Shown here one piece after another: positions 39,161 to 47,740 of a DNA stretch of 64,000 nt. How positions within the stretch are numbered: position 1 is the first letter of the stretch; each line of letters starts with the position of its first letter. Source of the stretch: Lysobacterales bacterium (lineage in GTDB: Bacteria; Pseudomonadota; Gammaproteobacteria; Xanthomonadales; SZUA-5); assembly GCA_022841325.1 (NCBI GenBank), contig JALHRS010000011.1:17928-81927 (forward strand), in the 5' to 3' direction. A program made the position numbers and the translations under genes. The notes beneath the pieces are model-generated. The model worked only from the letters and a program-made list of their open reading frames with translations. It did no database searches and was not told the DNA's origin.

Positions 39161-42100
39161 TCAGGCCAGCGCCGGCTTCATCGCTGCCTCCGGGGCGCAG
39201 GCGCAGCTGGCATCCAGCGTCGGCGGCAGCAGCTTGTACATCACCGGCGTCACCAGACGCGCCAGCAGGGTCGACGAGATCAAGCCACCGATGATCACCC
39301 AGGCCATGGGCGAGTACATGCCGACCTGCTGCACGGCCAGTGGCAGCAGTCCGCCGATGGCCGTGGCGCTGGTCAGCAATATCGGCAGGAAGCGCACTTC
39401 ACCGGCACGTTCGACGGCCTCGTCGATGCTCAAGCCGTCTTCGCGCAGCTGGTTGGTGAAATCGACCAGCAGGATGGAGTTCTTGATCTCGATGCCGATC
39501 AGGGCGATGAAGCCGATCATGGCGGTGAAGGACAGGCTGTAGCCGGTCAGGAACAGCGCCACCAGTCCGCCAAGCACGCCCAGCGGGATTACCGTGGCCA
39601 CGATCAGGGTCGAGCGGAAGCTGCCGAATTCCAGCACCAGCACGGCCAGGATGCCGAATACCGCCAGCAGCATCGCTGCCCCCAGACCGGCAAAGCTCTC
39701 GGCCCGGCTCTCGACTTCGCCGGCGGCTTCGAAGCGATAGCCGCGCGGCCAGCTCATCGCTTCCAGGCGCTTGATGACCTCGGTGGTGACCTTGCCGGTG
39801 TTGTAGCCGGTTTCGGTGAAGGCACTGATGATGACGGTGCGTTCGCGGTTGTAGCGCTGGATCTGCGGTGGCGAACGCTCGAACTCCAGTTTGGCCAGCT
39901 GCGAGGCGGGCAGCAGCGCACCGCTCAGGGAGGGCACGCGCACCTGATCGAGCTGCTCCAGCGTCGGCCGACCATCGATGGCGCTGCGCACGACGATGTC
40001 GTAGCTCTCGCCGGAATCATCGCGGTAGTCGCCGGCATCGACGCCGCTGACCGCCAAGCGCACGGCGCGGTCGAACTCGACGCTGGGCACGCCCAGCAGC
40101 GCGGCTTTTTCCGAATCCAGATTGAGCTTGAGATCGGTGCGGTCCAGGCGCAGCGGATTGTCGACATCGCGGGTGCCCGGCACGGCCGAGATGATGCCCT
40201 CGACTTCGGCCGCCAGATCCTTGAGCGGCCCAAGTTCGCTGCCGAGCACGCGGATGGCGATGGGCGCATCGATCGGCGGTCCGTTCTCGAATTCCTTGAT
40301 GACGATGTGCGCGTTCGCATAGCTGCGCAGCTGGCCGCGCAGACGATCGATGAAAGCCGGCGTCTGGTCGGGATCGTAGTGCTTCACCTGCACGTAGACC
40401 TCGGCCAGGTTCGAGGACTGCTCGGCCGGGATGATGTTGTAGTAGATCTTGGGATTGCCCTTGCCGAGATTGCTGAACCAGAAATCGATCTCCTCGTGAC
40501 TGTCCAGCTCATCCTCGACAAAACGCAGGGCGCGGTCGGTCTCGCTGAGGCTGGCGCCATGCGGGGCGGTGATCGTGATCAGGAACTGCGGCGTGTCGGC
40601 CTTGGGAAACAGGCTGAAACCCACCACCGGCACCAGTGCCAGCGAGGCCACGAACAGCCCCAGTGAGGCGGCGACGGTGGTCTTCGGGCGCGCCAGCGCA
40701 AAATGCAGCAGCGGCCGATAGAAGCGATGGATGCCGGCCATCACCGCCTGGAGGACGCGATTGCCTTCGGCCGGTTCGTTGCGTGGCAGGATGCGGCTGG
40801 CGAGGAAGGGAATGATGGTGATGGCGACGATCAGCGAGGCGATCACCGTGAACACCACCGCCATCGGCAGCACCCGGATGAACTGACCGGCGGTGCCGGG
40901 CAGCGCCAGCAGCGGCAGGAAGGCAAACAGCAGGGTGCCGGTGCAGCCGAGGATGGCCACGAAAATCTGTTGGGTGGCCTTCACCGCCGCTTCCTCGCGA
41001 CTGTGGCCCTCGCGCAGGAAGCGGGCAATGTTCTCGACCACGACGATGGAGTCATCGACCAGCAGACCCAGCGCCACCACGAAGCCAGCGATCGACAGCT
41101 GATTCAGCGAATAACCGATCGCATAGAGCCCGGCCAGACCCATGGCCAGCGACAGCGGAATCGAGATCATCACCAGACTGGCGGCGCGCAGGCCCAGCGG
41201 CAGCAGGGTGATGGCCACCAGACCAATGGCGATGGCGAAGTCCAGCCCGAGCCGGTCGAGGCGGTGGCCGACATTGGCGCTTTGCTTGAAGCCGCGTTCC
41301 AGCGTCACCCGTGCCGGCAGGCCCTCCTCGAAGCGATCCAGCGCCGCATCGATGCGCTGCTGCATGTCGAAGATGTTGACGCCGTCCTTCTGGTTGGCGG
41401 TGACGAACACCGCGCGCTGGCCGGAGTAGCGTCCGAGATAGCGCTGTTCGGCGCTATCCCAGCTGACCTCGGCGACATCGCGCACGCGCACGGTGCGGCC
41501 ATCGCTGGCGCTGACCACGGTGGCGCGCACCTGATCGAGCGAGGTGTAGGCGCCGGAGGTCTTCAGCGAGAAGCTGCGGGCGCCGACGTCGATGCTGCCG
41601 GCCGGAATATTGGCGTTGTCGCTCTGCACCGCCTGCACCACCTGACCCGGGGTCAGGCCGAGTTCGGCCAGGCGTTTCAGGTCCACCGCCACGCGTAGTT
41701 CGCGATCGGGATAGGCCCAGGATTCGGCCGTGCGGATGCCCGGCAGGGTTTTCAGCGAGTCCTTCAGCGTGCGCGCCAGATCTTCCAGCTCGGCGTAGGG
41801 CGCGTCCTCGCTGACCAGCGCCATCTGCACGATGTTGACCAGACCCGGATTGACCTTGCGGATATCGAGCTTGACGATTTCGGCCGGCAGATCCGGGCGC
41901 AGCGCGTTGATCTCGCGCACGATCTCCTCGTACTTGCGCTCGACATCGACGCCGGCGACGAATTCGGGGATCACCACCGCCAGCCCATCCGAGCTGGTCG
42001 AATCGATGCGCTTGATGTCATCGAGCTCAGCCAGCCGATCCTCGATCGGCTTGCTGATCAGCCGCTCCATTTCCACCGGATCACCACCCGGCAGAATCGC

Positions 42101-42244
42101 CGAGATCACGAAGGCCGGGATCGGAAAGTAGGGATCCTCCGAACGCGCGATGCTGTTGAAGGCGTACACCCCGAGCGCGATCAAGCCGAGAAAGGCGACC
42201 AGCGTGAACGGGTAACGCTTGATGGGGAATTCGAGGAAGGTCAT
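39161..42244 (-). CDS. RND-family efflux pump, inner-membrane permease
   Basis: A 1027-residue resistance-nodulation-division transporter with 12 membrane helices and two large periplasmic loops. Diagnostic segments are FGLIALGVYAFNSIARSEDPYFP near the N terminus, the proton-relay VDDSIVVVEN in TM4 (GFVVALGLLVDDS), GTLLFAFLPLL, and the TM10 motif GIEIKNSILLVDF. The ATG at 42244 is chosen over the longer frame because it gives a normal RND start. It is last in a tolC-adaptor-pump operon. Sequence is nearer to drug/multisubstrate pumps than heavy-metal CusA, but the substrate is unknown. Confidence 0.95.
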   Translation of the reverse strand: MTFLEFPIKRYPFTLVAFLGLIALGVYAFNSIARSEDPYFPIPAFVISAILPGGDPVEMERLISKPIEDRLAELDDIKRIDSTSSDGLAVVIPEFVAGVDVERKYEEIVREINALRPDLPAEIVKLDIRKVNPGLVNIVQMALVSEDAPYAELEDLARTLKDSLKTLPGIRTAESWAYPDRELRVAVDLKRLAELGLTPGQVVQAVQSDNANIPAGSIDVGARSFSLKTSGAYTSLDQVRATVVSASDGRTVRVRDVAEVSWDSAEQRYLGRYSGQRAVFVTANQKDGVNIFDMQQRIDAALDRFEEGLPARVTLERGFKQSANVGHRLDRLGLDFAIAIGLVAITLLPLGLRAASLVMISIPLSLAMGLAGLYAIGYSLNQLSIAGFVVALGLLVDDSIVVVENIARFLREGHSREEAAVKATQQIFVAILGCTGTLLFAFLPLLALPGTAGQFIRVLPMAVVFTVIASLIVAITIIPFLASRILPRNEPAEGNRVLQAVMAGIHRFYRPLLHFALARPKTTVAASLGLFVASLALVPVVGFSLFPKADTPQFLITITAPHGASLSETDRALRFVEDELDSHEEIDFWFSNLGKGNPKIYYNIIPAEQSSNLAEVYVQVKHYDPDQTPAFIDRLRGQLRSYANAHIVIKEFENGPPIDAPIAIRVLGSELGPLKDLAAEVEGIISAVPGTRDVDNPLRLDRTDLKLNLDSEKAALLGVPSVEFDRAVRLAVSGVDAGDYRDDSGESYDIVVRSAIDGRPTLEQLDQVRVPSLSGALLPASQLAKLEFERSPPQIQRYNRERTVIISAFTETGYNTGKVTTEVIKRLEAMSWPRGYRFEAAGEVESRAESFAGLGAAMLLAVFGILAVLVLEFGSFRSTLIVATVIPLGVLGGLVALFLTGYSLSFTAMIGFIALIGIEIKNSILLVDFTNQLREDGLSIDEAVERAGEVRFLPILLTSATAIGGLLPLAVQQVGMYSPMAWVIIGGLISSTLLARLVTPVMYKLLPPTLDASCACAPEAAMKPALA

Positions 42245-42499
42245 GGGCGGTGGCTCGGCATGTCGATGTGGTCTTGTAGGTCCTTCGGCCGCGTGGCGGA
42301 CCAGGCGACGACGGGGCCGGGTAAAACGTGAAACGTGAAACGTCAATCTCGGAGCGGCAATGCGGCGTCACAGAGGCAGGAAAGCTCTTGTAGGTCACGT
42401 TGCCCGCGCCAGCGGGCTACGTGACGAAGCGATGCGGCATCACCGTGTCACGTAGCCCGCTGCTGCGGGCAACGTGACCTACGTTTGGCGATGCTGCGC
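42245..42499. repeat. AAACGTG heptamers and family E inverted pair
   Basis: AAACGTG units at 42321-42345, then a long inverted pair GTAGGTCACGTTGCCCGC... and complement (42391-42482) capable of a strong hairpin between adaptor and pump genes. Confidence 0.8.
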
Positions 42500-43546
42500 T
42501 CATCCCTCCACCAGCCGCACGCGCTTGCCGTCGAGCACATAGGCGGCGCCATCGGTGACCACCTGGGCGCCGCTGTCTATGCCCTCGCTGAGGGCAACAT
42601 CCGGTCCGTCGATGAAAGCGACCCTGACCGCACGCCTGGATACCGTCTGCGAGCTGCTGTCATAGACAAAGACCGTGGCTGCATCGCCCTGGCCTTCGAG
42701 GATGGCGGCAATCGGGATATGCACCACTTCGGCGCTGCCGGCGCTGGCGGGAGTCAGCGCCACGCGCGCCACCAGACCGCTGCGCAGGCGCGGGTCTGCC
42801 GTGGCCAGCGCCAGCTCGATGTCGAACATGCCGCTGCGCGGGTCAGCTGCTGCCGGCAGTTGCGTGACTTCGGCTTGCAGGGTTTCGCCCGGCAGAGCGT
42901 CGAACTGGACGCTGGCGCGATCACCCAGCGCCAGCTGCACCACATCGCGATCGGCCAGGCTGGCCTTCAGCACATAGCCGCTGGTGGCGCCGCCGAGCAC
43001 CAGCACCGGCGTGCCCGGGGCCACGGTCTCGCGGGCCTGCGCCAGCTTGCGCAGCACGATCCCGTCCGAGGGCGCCGTGATCACCGCATATTCGCGATTG
43101 AAGCGCGTGGCCTTCAGCGTCTGCGCGGCAATATCGCGCTGGGTGCGCAGATCCTGCAGCGACTCCAGCGGGATCACCTGCTCCTGATACAGGCGCTCGC
43201 CGCGGGCCAGGTCGCGCTCGGCCTTGCTCAGCAGCTGCCGGGTCTGTTCGACCTGACTGCCGATCTCGGCCAGCTCCAGCTGCGCCAGCACCTGTCCGGC
43301 CTTGACCGGTGAGCCTTCGTCGACCGTGATGTCGGCGATCACGCCTCCAATCTTGAAGGCCAGACGCATCTCGTCCTTGTGCGCCAGCACTGCACTGGAA
43401 CGGATCACCGGGGCCGCCGGGCCCACTCTGGCAGCGGCCACGGCCACGGGAATGACCCGCTCGCTCTGGGTGTTCACGGCGCTGTCGCCGCTGGCGCAGG
43501 CGGCGATGCTCAGGCTGAGCGCGGCAATCAGGATGGTGCGGACCAT
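42500..43546 (-). CDS. RND efflux periplasmic adaptor (membrane fusion protein), lipoprotein
   Basis: A 348-residue adaptor. It has a lipoprotein signal (LSLSIAAC, Cys at about 17), a biotinyl-lipoyl-like half (RLAFKIGGVIADITVDEGSPVKAGQVLAQLE), an alpha-helical hairpin and the second lipoyl half (AVITAPSDGIVLRKLAQARETVAPGTPVLVLG), then a beta-barrel and membrane-proximal domain. A very strong ribosome-binding site (GGAGG) precedes the ATG at 43546. It bridges the pump to the TolC-like channel. Confidence 0.94.
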   Translation of the reverse strand: MVRTILIAALSLSIAACASGDSAVNTQSERVIPVAVAAARVGPAAPVIRSSAVLAHKDEMRLAFKIGGVIADITVDEGSPVKAGQVLAQLELAEIGSQVEQTRQLLSKAERDLARGERLYQEQVIPLESLQDLRTQRDIAAQTLKATRFNREYAVITAPSDGIVLRKLAQARETVAPGTPVLVLGGATSGYVLKASLADRDVVQLALGDRASVQFDALPGETLQAEVTQLPAAADPRSGMFDIELALATADPRLRSGLVARVALTPASAGSAEVVHIPIAAILEGQGDAATVFVYDSSSQTVSRRAVRVAFIDGPDVALSEGIDSGAQVVTDGAAYVLDGKRVRLVEG

Positions 43547-43715
43547 GGAACCTCCGGAAAGTGGGGACTTGGACTTGCGGGTCGTGACACGGCTTGCTGG
43601 GGTTTTCGTCGCTCCCGCGAACGCGGGAGCCCAGACAACCACTGGATTCCCGCGTGCGCGGGAATGACGCCCTTTGAGGGACGGCCAATGGGCACGATGT
43701 TCTGCGTAGAGAGAC

Positions 43716-45137
43716 TTATCCACGGCGGTTCTCCAGCGCCAGAGCGGCGCGCAATTGGGCAAGGCTGACCAGCACGTCGAAACGGGTCAGATTGAGGTTG
43801 AGTTCGGCGCTGGTCTGGGCGCTGCGGGCATCGATGAACTCGACCTGGGCGATGGAGCCGGCATCGCGCTTGCGGGCGGCAATGCGGAAGGCCTCGGTGG
43901 CGGCGTTCTGGCGCGCCTGTGCGGTGTCCAGCGAGGCCTGTGCGGTGCGCAGACGATCGGCCGCCTGACGCACTTCCAGACTGATCTGCTGGGCAACCTC
44001 GGCCTGCGCTATCTCGACCCGCTCGCGGCTGGCGCGCGCCGCCGAGACCCGGCTGCGGCGCTGGCCGAAATCGGCGATGCGCCAGTCCAGCACCAGCGAG
44101 GCCATGGCGAAGTTGCGGCCGCTGCCGAAGCCGTAGTCCTCACCCTGTATGCCGGCGTCCAGCGCGAAGGCCAAGGTCGGCAGATAGCTGGCGCGCTCGG
44201 CCTCGACCGCCGCCTGGGCGGCACGCGATTGCGCTTCCAGCTGCCGCAGTTCGAAGCGCGCACCTTTTGCCTGCGTTTCCAGGCGCGCATCGTCATCGAT
44301 GGCCTCGGCGCCGAGTGCCGCCAGCTGCTGGCGCACATGAGCCAGCGGCTCGGGCGCGGCGGCGCTGGCCACGTCCGCATCCAGCGGCCGGTTCAACAGG
44401 AAGTTCAGATAGTTTCGGGCCAGTGTCTGGCGATTGCCGGCATCCAGCAGTTGTTGCTCGACCGCCAGCTTCTCGGCCTCGGCGCGCAGCACCTGATCAC
44501 GGGTGATCTTGCCGTTGTCGAAGAGCACGCGATTGACCCGCAGATTCTCGATCAGCAGATCGCGGCTGGATTCGACGATCTTGATGGCCTCGCCGGCGCG
44601 CAGGAAATCCAGATAGGCGACTTCGATATCGCGTTCCAGCGAGCGCTCGTAGGCGGCACGCGCTGCATCGCTGGCGGCGACCGTGGCTGCGGCGGCATCG
44701 ATGCCGGCAGCAATGGCCGGCGCGTACAGCGGCTGCGTCAAGCTGAGCCGGGTGTCCTGCTCGCGCTCGCGCAGGAAGCGGATTTCCTGGTTGGCGATGG
44801 TGCCGAAACGCGGCGGCTGGCCCTGCGCCTGCAGCAACTCGTTGAGCGTCTGATAGGCCGGATTGACCAGATCCCCGACCGGCAGCGACTGCGTACGCCC
44901 GCCGTCGGCGTGGCTGTACCGTGCCGACAGCGCGAGCGTCGGCCTATAGCGGGCCCGCGCCTCATCCAGCTGCGCCTGGGCCCGACGCACATCAGTGCCG
45001 GCCGCCTGCAGCGCCAGATTCGAGGCGCGACCGGCATCGATCAGCTGCGCCACCTGCGCGCTGTAGTCGCTCTGCGCCAGCGCCGGCGACATCAGTGCCG
45101 CCAGCAGTATCGTCAGCATCCATTGTCGCGTGGTCAT
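43716..45137 (-). CDS. TolC-family outer-membrane efflux protein
   Basis: A 473-residue outer-membrane channel: signal peptide ending ALAQ, then two structural repeats of the TolC fold, each with long coiled helices (for example RRAQAQLDEARARYRPTLALSARYSHA and QAAVEAERASYLPTLAFALDAGIQ). It is first in the efflux operon, downstream of a promoter with a palindromic operator. The ATG at 45137 fits the signal peptide; an upstream in-frame GTG at 45167 lies inside the operator and is rejected. Confidence 0.93.
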   Translation of the reverse strand: MTTRQWMLTILLAALMSPALAQSDYSAQVAQLIDAGRASNLALQAAGTDVRRAQAQLDEARARYRPTLALSARYSHADGGRTQSLPVGDLVNPAYQTLNELLQAQGQPPRFGTIANQEIRFLREREQDTRLSLTQPLYAPAIAAGIDAAAATVAASDAARAAYERSLERDIEVAYLDFLRAGEAIKIVESSRDLLIENLRVNRVLFDNGKITRDQVLRAEAEKLAVEQQLLDAGNRQTLARNYLNFLLNRPLDADVASAAAPEPLAHVRQQLAALGAEAIDDDARLETQAKGARFELRQLEAQSRAAQAAVEAERASYLPTLAFALDAGIQGEDYGFGSGRNFAMASLVLDWRIADFGQRRSRVSAARASRERVEIAQAEVAQQISLEVRQAADRLRTAQASLDTAQARQNAATEAFRIAARKRDAGSIAQVEFIDARSAQTSAELNLNLTRFDVLVSLAQLRAALALENRRG

Positions 45138-45156
45138 GGGTTGGTAAGCCGTTGAG

Positions 45157-45185
45157 TGGTTAGACACGTGTCAAAATCGAGTCAA
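45157..45185 (-). promoter_or_regulatory. Promoter and TetR-type operator of the efflux operon
   Basis: On the minus strand TTGACT (45185-45180), a 17-base spacer and TAACCA (45162-45157) form a plausible sigma-70 promoter. The spacer contains the palindrome GACACGTGTC (45163-45172). A related palindrome, TGACACCGTGTCA, lies at 46045-46057 upstream of tetR, so the regulator probably binds both. Confidence 0.6.
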
Positions 45186-45204
45186 AAAAAGGGGGGCAGA
45201 AGCA

Positions 45205-45363
45205 GGAAAAAGGAAAAGGGGAAAAGGAAAAGGGAAGAGCGGGCTCGCGGCGCGGCAAATCCCTCGCTTTGCGCCATGCTGACTCGACAGCGATACACGA
45301 CAGTCTCCCGGTACACCGCGCCTCTGCCTTCCCTTTTTCCTTTTTCCTTTTTCCTTTTTCCAT
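45205..45363. repeat. AAAAGG-rich tract and CTTTTTC heptamer array, inverted to each other
   Basis: A purine-rich GGAAAAAGGAAAAGGGG tract (45205-45240) and the complementary CTTTTTC 7-mers (45328-45361) flank a GC-rich centre, so a long hairpin can form between tetR and the tolC-like gene. Confidence 0.75.
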
Positions 45364-45373
45364 TTCCCCGTTC

Positions 45374-46021
45374 CTATTCTTCCTTGGGGCTCAAGCCCAG
45401 GCTGGTCATGCGCAGCGCATGATCAATCATCTGCTGGGTGCTGATGCCGTCCTTGGCCAGCATCTGTCCCTTGGTGGCCGCGATCTGGATGATTCCGTGC
45501 ATGAAGCCCCAGAGCGTGACCGACGTGAGATAGGGATTGCCCAGATCCGGCCGGATCGAGCCATCCTTCATGCCGGTCTCGATACAGGTCACCATGATCG
45601 AATGCACGCGGTCGCCAGCCACCATGCAGGCGGCCTCATTGCTCTCGCCGTCCACATGGGTGGGCGAATGTGCCTCGAAGCGCGCCAGTGCCTGGAAGTA
45701 GTGCGGCACTTCCTGCGAGAAAGCCACATAGCAGCGCCCCAACGCTTCGACCTGATCGCGGCCTGCCGAGTGCCGGGCTGCCGCCTGCTCGAAGCGATCG
45801 CCCAGCAGCAGCAGCGCGCGCTCGCAGATGGCGCAGTGCAGATCGAACTTGTCCTTGAAATAGACATAGACCAGCGCCCGCGACAGCCGCGCCTTGCGGG
45901 CCACCTGATCGATGGTCAGCTCATCCCAGCCGGTATCGGCATAGACCTCTTCCGCCGCATCCACGATCTGCTTGCGGCGTGCTTCCTTTTCTTCGAGACG
46001 GCGTTCGGCGATGTAGTTCAT
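45374..46021 (-). CDS. TetR-family transcriptional regulator of the efflux operon
   Basis: A 215-residue repressor. The N-terminal helix-turn-helix is RKQIVDAAEEVYADTGWDELTIDQVARKARLSRALVYVYF (residues 16-55), followed by an all-helical ligand-binding domain. It lies upstream of, and on the same strand as, tolC-adaptor-pump genes, and the palindromes before it and before tolC match, implying autoregulation and control of the pump. Ligand unknown. Confidence 0.93.
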   Translation of the reverse strand: MNYIAERRLEEKEARRKQIVDAAEEVYADTGWDELTIDQVARKARLSRALVYVYFKDKFDLHCAICERALLLLGDRFEQAAARHSAGRDQVEALGRCYVAFSQEVPHYFQALARFEAHSPTHVDGESNEAACMVAGDRVHSIMVTCIETGMKDGSIRPDLGNPYLTSVTLWGFMHGIIQIAATKGQMLAKDGISTQQMIDHALRMTSLGLSPKEE

Positions 46022-46044
46022 GGGATGGATGATGGACTAATAGC

Positions 46045-46057
46045 TGACACCGTGTCA
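46045..46057. promoter_or_regulatory. Palindromic operator upstream of tetR
   Basis: TGACACCGTGTCA, a dyad 24 bases before the tetR ATG, overlapping a TTGACA on the minus strand. It resembles GACACGTGTC at 45163-45172, differing by one base in spacing. Confidence 0.55.
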
Positions 46058-46480
46058 ACAGGTGGCGATATGCAAGGCGAAAGCGCCCCGGCGTCATTGC
46101 GAGGAACGGAGTGACGAAGCAATCCAGATGGGGTGCCGAAGAGCCTGGATTGCTTCCCCCGGATCTAGTCCGGGGTCGCAATGACGCCGGTTTCGAAGTT
46201 TGGGTCGCGGGTCGGAAAACTGTGGGAGCGGACTCTGTTGTCGATTCTCGGTGCGCGAAGCAGGGTCTCAGGGAACTGCTCTTGTGGGTCCAGACTTGTC
46301 TGGACGCTTCTCCGGGCAACGGAGCCAACAGCGTCCAGACAAGTCTGGACCCACAAGAGTCTCTGGCCCACAACCCAAAGCCAACAACCGACAACCGACA
46401 ACCGACAACCGCCCCAACCCTTGCGCCGGGCGCGCTTGCCCCCAAGACTGCACACACCCTATTTCCACGGAGTCTCCCCC
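46058..46480. repeat. Spacer with family B, family A and heptamer repeats
   Basis: Family B at 46091-46189, a family A pair at 46284-46354, and ACAACCG 7-mers at 46384-46412. No gene is supported before 46481. Confidence 0.85.
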
Positions 46481-47467
46481 ATGAAACTCGCATCGCTGAA
46501 ACGCGGCGGCCGTGATGGCACGCTGGTCGTGGTCTCGCGTGATCTGAAGCGCGCGGTGGAAGTGGCGCCGATTGCGCGCACGCTGCAGCAGGCGCTGGAT
46601 GGCTGGTCGGATATCGCGCCACGCCTGAATGCAGTGGCCGAGGCGCTGGAGGCGGGCAAGGCCCATGGCGTGTTCGAACTGGATCTGGCCGATCTGGCGG
46701 CGCCGCTGCCGCGGGCTTATGAATTCGTCGATGGCAGCGCCTACTTGCCGCATGTAGAGCGCGTGCGCAAGGCGCGCAATGCCGAGGTGCCGGAATCCTT
46801 CTACGTGGACCCGCTGATGTATCAGGCCACCAGCGCCCAGTTCCTGGGGCCGCATGATCCGGTACAGGTGGTCAGCGAGGACTACGGCATCGATCTGGAA
46901 GCCGAAGTCATCGTCGTCACCGACGATGTGCCGATGGCAGTGACGCCGGAGCAGGCCGCCGAGCACATCCAGCTGATCGGTCTGGTCAACGATGTGTCCC
47001 TGCGCAATCTGATCCCGGCCGAACTGGCCAAGGGTTTCGGCTTTCTGCAGAGCAAGCCGCGCTCGGCGCTGTCGCCGGTGCTGGTCACGCCCGATGAACT
47101 GGAGGGTTACTGGAAGGACTCGGTGCTACATCGCAAGCTGATCACGCACATCGACGATCAGCTCTTCGGCCAGCCCGACGCCGGTACCGACATGCAGTTC
47201 AATTTCGCCCAGTTGGTGGCGCACGCGGCCAAGACCCGCAATCTCGGCGCTGGCAGTGTGGTCGGTTCGGGTACGGTCGCCAATCAGGACGAGAGCGTGG
47301 GCGCCTCCTGCCTGGCCGAGAAACGCATGCTCGAAATCATCCGCGACGGCAAACCGAGCACACCCTTCCTGCGCTACGGCCAGCGCGTGCGCATCGAGAT
47401 GTTCGACGACGAAGGAAACAGCCTGTTTGGCGCCATCGAGCAGGAGATCGTCGCCTACCAGCGCTGA
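46481..47467 (+). CDS. Fumarylacetoacetate hydrolase (FAH)-family protein
   Basis: A 328-residue FAH-fold hydrolase/isomerase. The metal-binding region is YGIDLEAEVIVVTDDVPM (acidic triad) with the Lys-containing GFGFLQSKPRSALSPVLVTPDEL and the C-terminal GAGSVVGSGTVANQDE, the expected catalytic features. This length and sequence resemble the two-domain type that acts in aromatic (homogentisate-like) degradation. The ATG at 46481 is chosen because the upstream frame is repeat-derived; GGAG lies about 12 bases before it. Confidence 0.9.
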   Translation: MKLASLKRGGRDGTLVVVSRDLKRAVEVAPIARTLQQALDGWSDIAPRLNAVAEALEAGKAHGVFELDLADLAAPLPRAYEFVDGSAYLPHVERVRKARNAEVPESFYVDPLMYQATSAQFLGPHDPVQVVSEDYGIDLEAEVIVVTDDVPMAVTPEQAAEHIQLIGLVNDVSLRNLIPAELAKGFGFLQSKPRSALSPVLVTPDELEGYWKDSVLHRKLITHIDDQLFGQPDAGTDMQFNFAQLVAHAAKTRNLGAGSVVGSGTVANQDESVGASCLAEKRMLEIIRDGKPSTPFLRYGQRVRIEMFDDEGNSLFGAIEQEIVAYQR

Positions 47468-47510
47468 GCTTGCGATCCTGACCTCGCCCTTGTTCTGGAG
47501 GAGGTCGGAG

Positions 47511-47725
47511 CCCTGTGGGAGCGGGCTTTGCCCGCGAACAGACTCTCATTCAGTGCCGCAGCATTCGCGCACGAAGTGCGCTCCCACAGGGGCGGTCGAA
47601 GCCCTGTGGGAGCGGGCTCTGCCCGCGAACAGACTCTCATTCAGTGCCGCAGCATTCGCGCACGAAGTGCGCTCCCACAGGAGTGGCCGGAGCCTTTGCG
47701 AGCAGGCTCCGCCCGCGATCAGACC
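47511..47725. repeat. 91-bp tandem repeat of TGTGGGAGCGG units
   Basis: Two and a half copies starting at 47511, 47602 and about 47690. Each pairs TGTGGGAGCGGGC at one end with GCGCTCCCACAGG at the other, so each forms a hairpin. A decayed copy lies near 33940 and another start at 46219. Confidence 0.85.
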
Positions 47726-47740
47726 TTCATCCAAAGCTTG

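Noticed and set aside
43714..43724. A DnaA-box-like TTATCCACG
   Set aside because: A single imperfect box at the 3' end of the tolC-like gene, without a cluster, AT-rich unwinding region or dnaA nearby.
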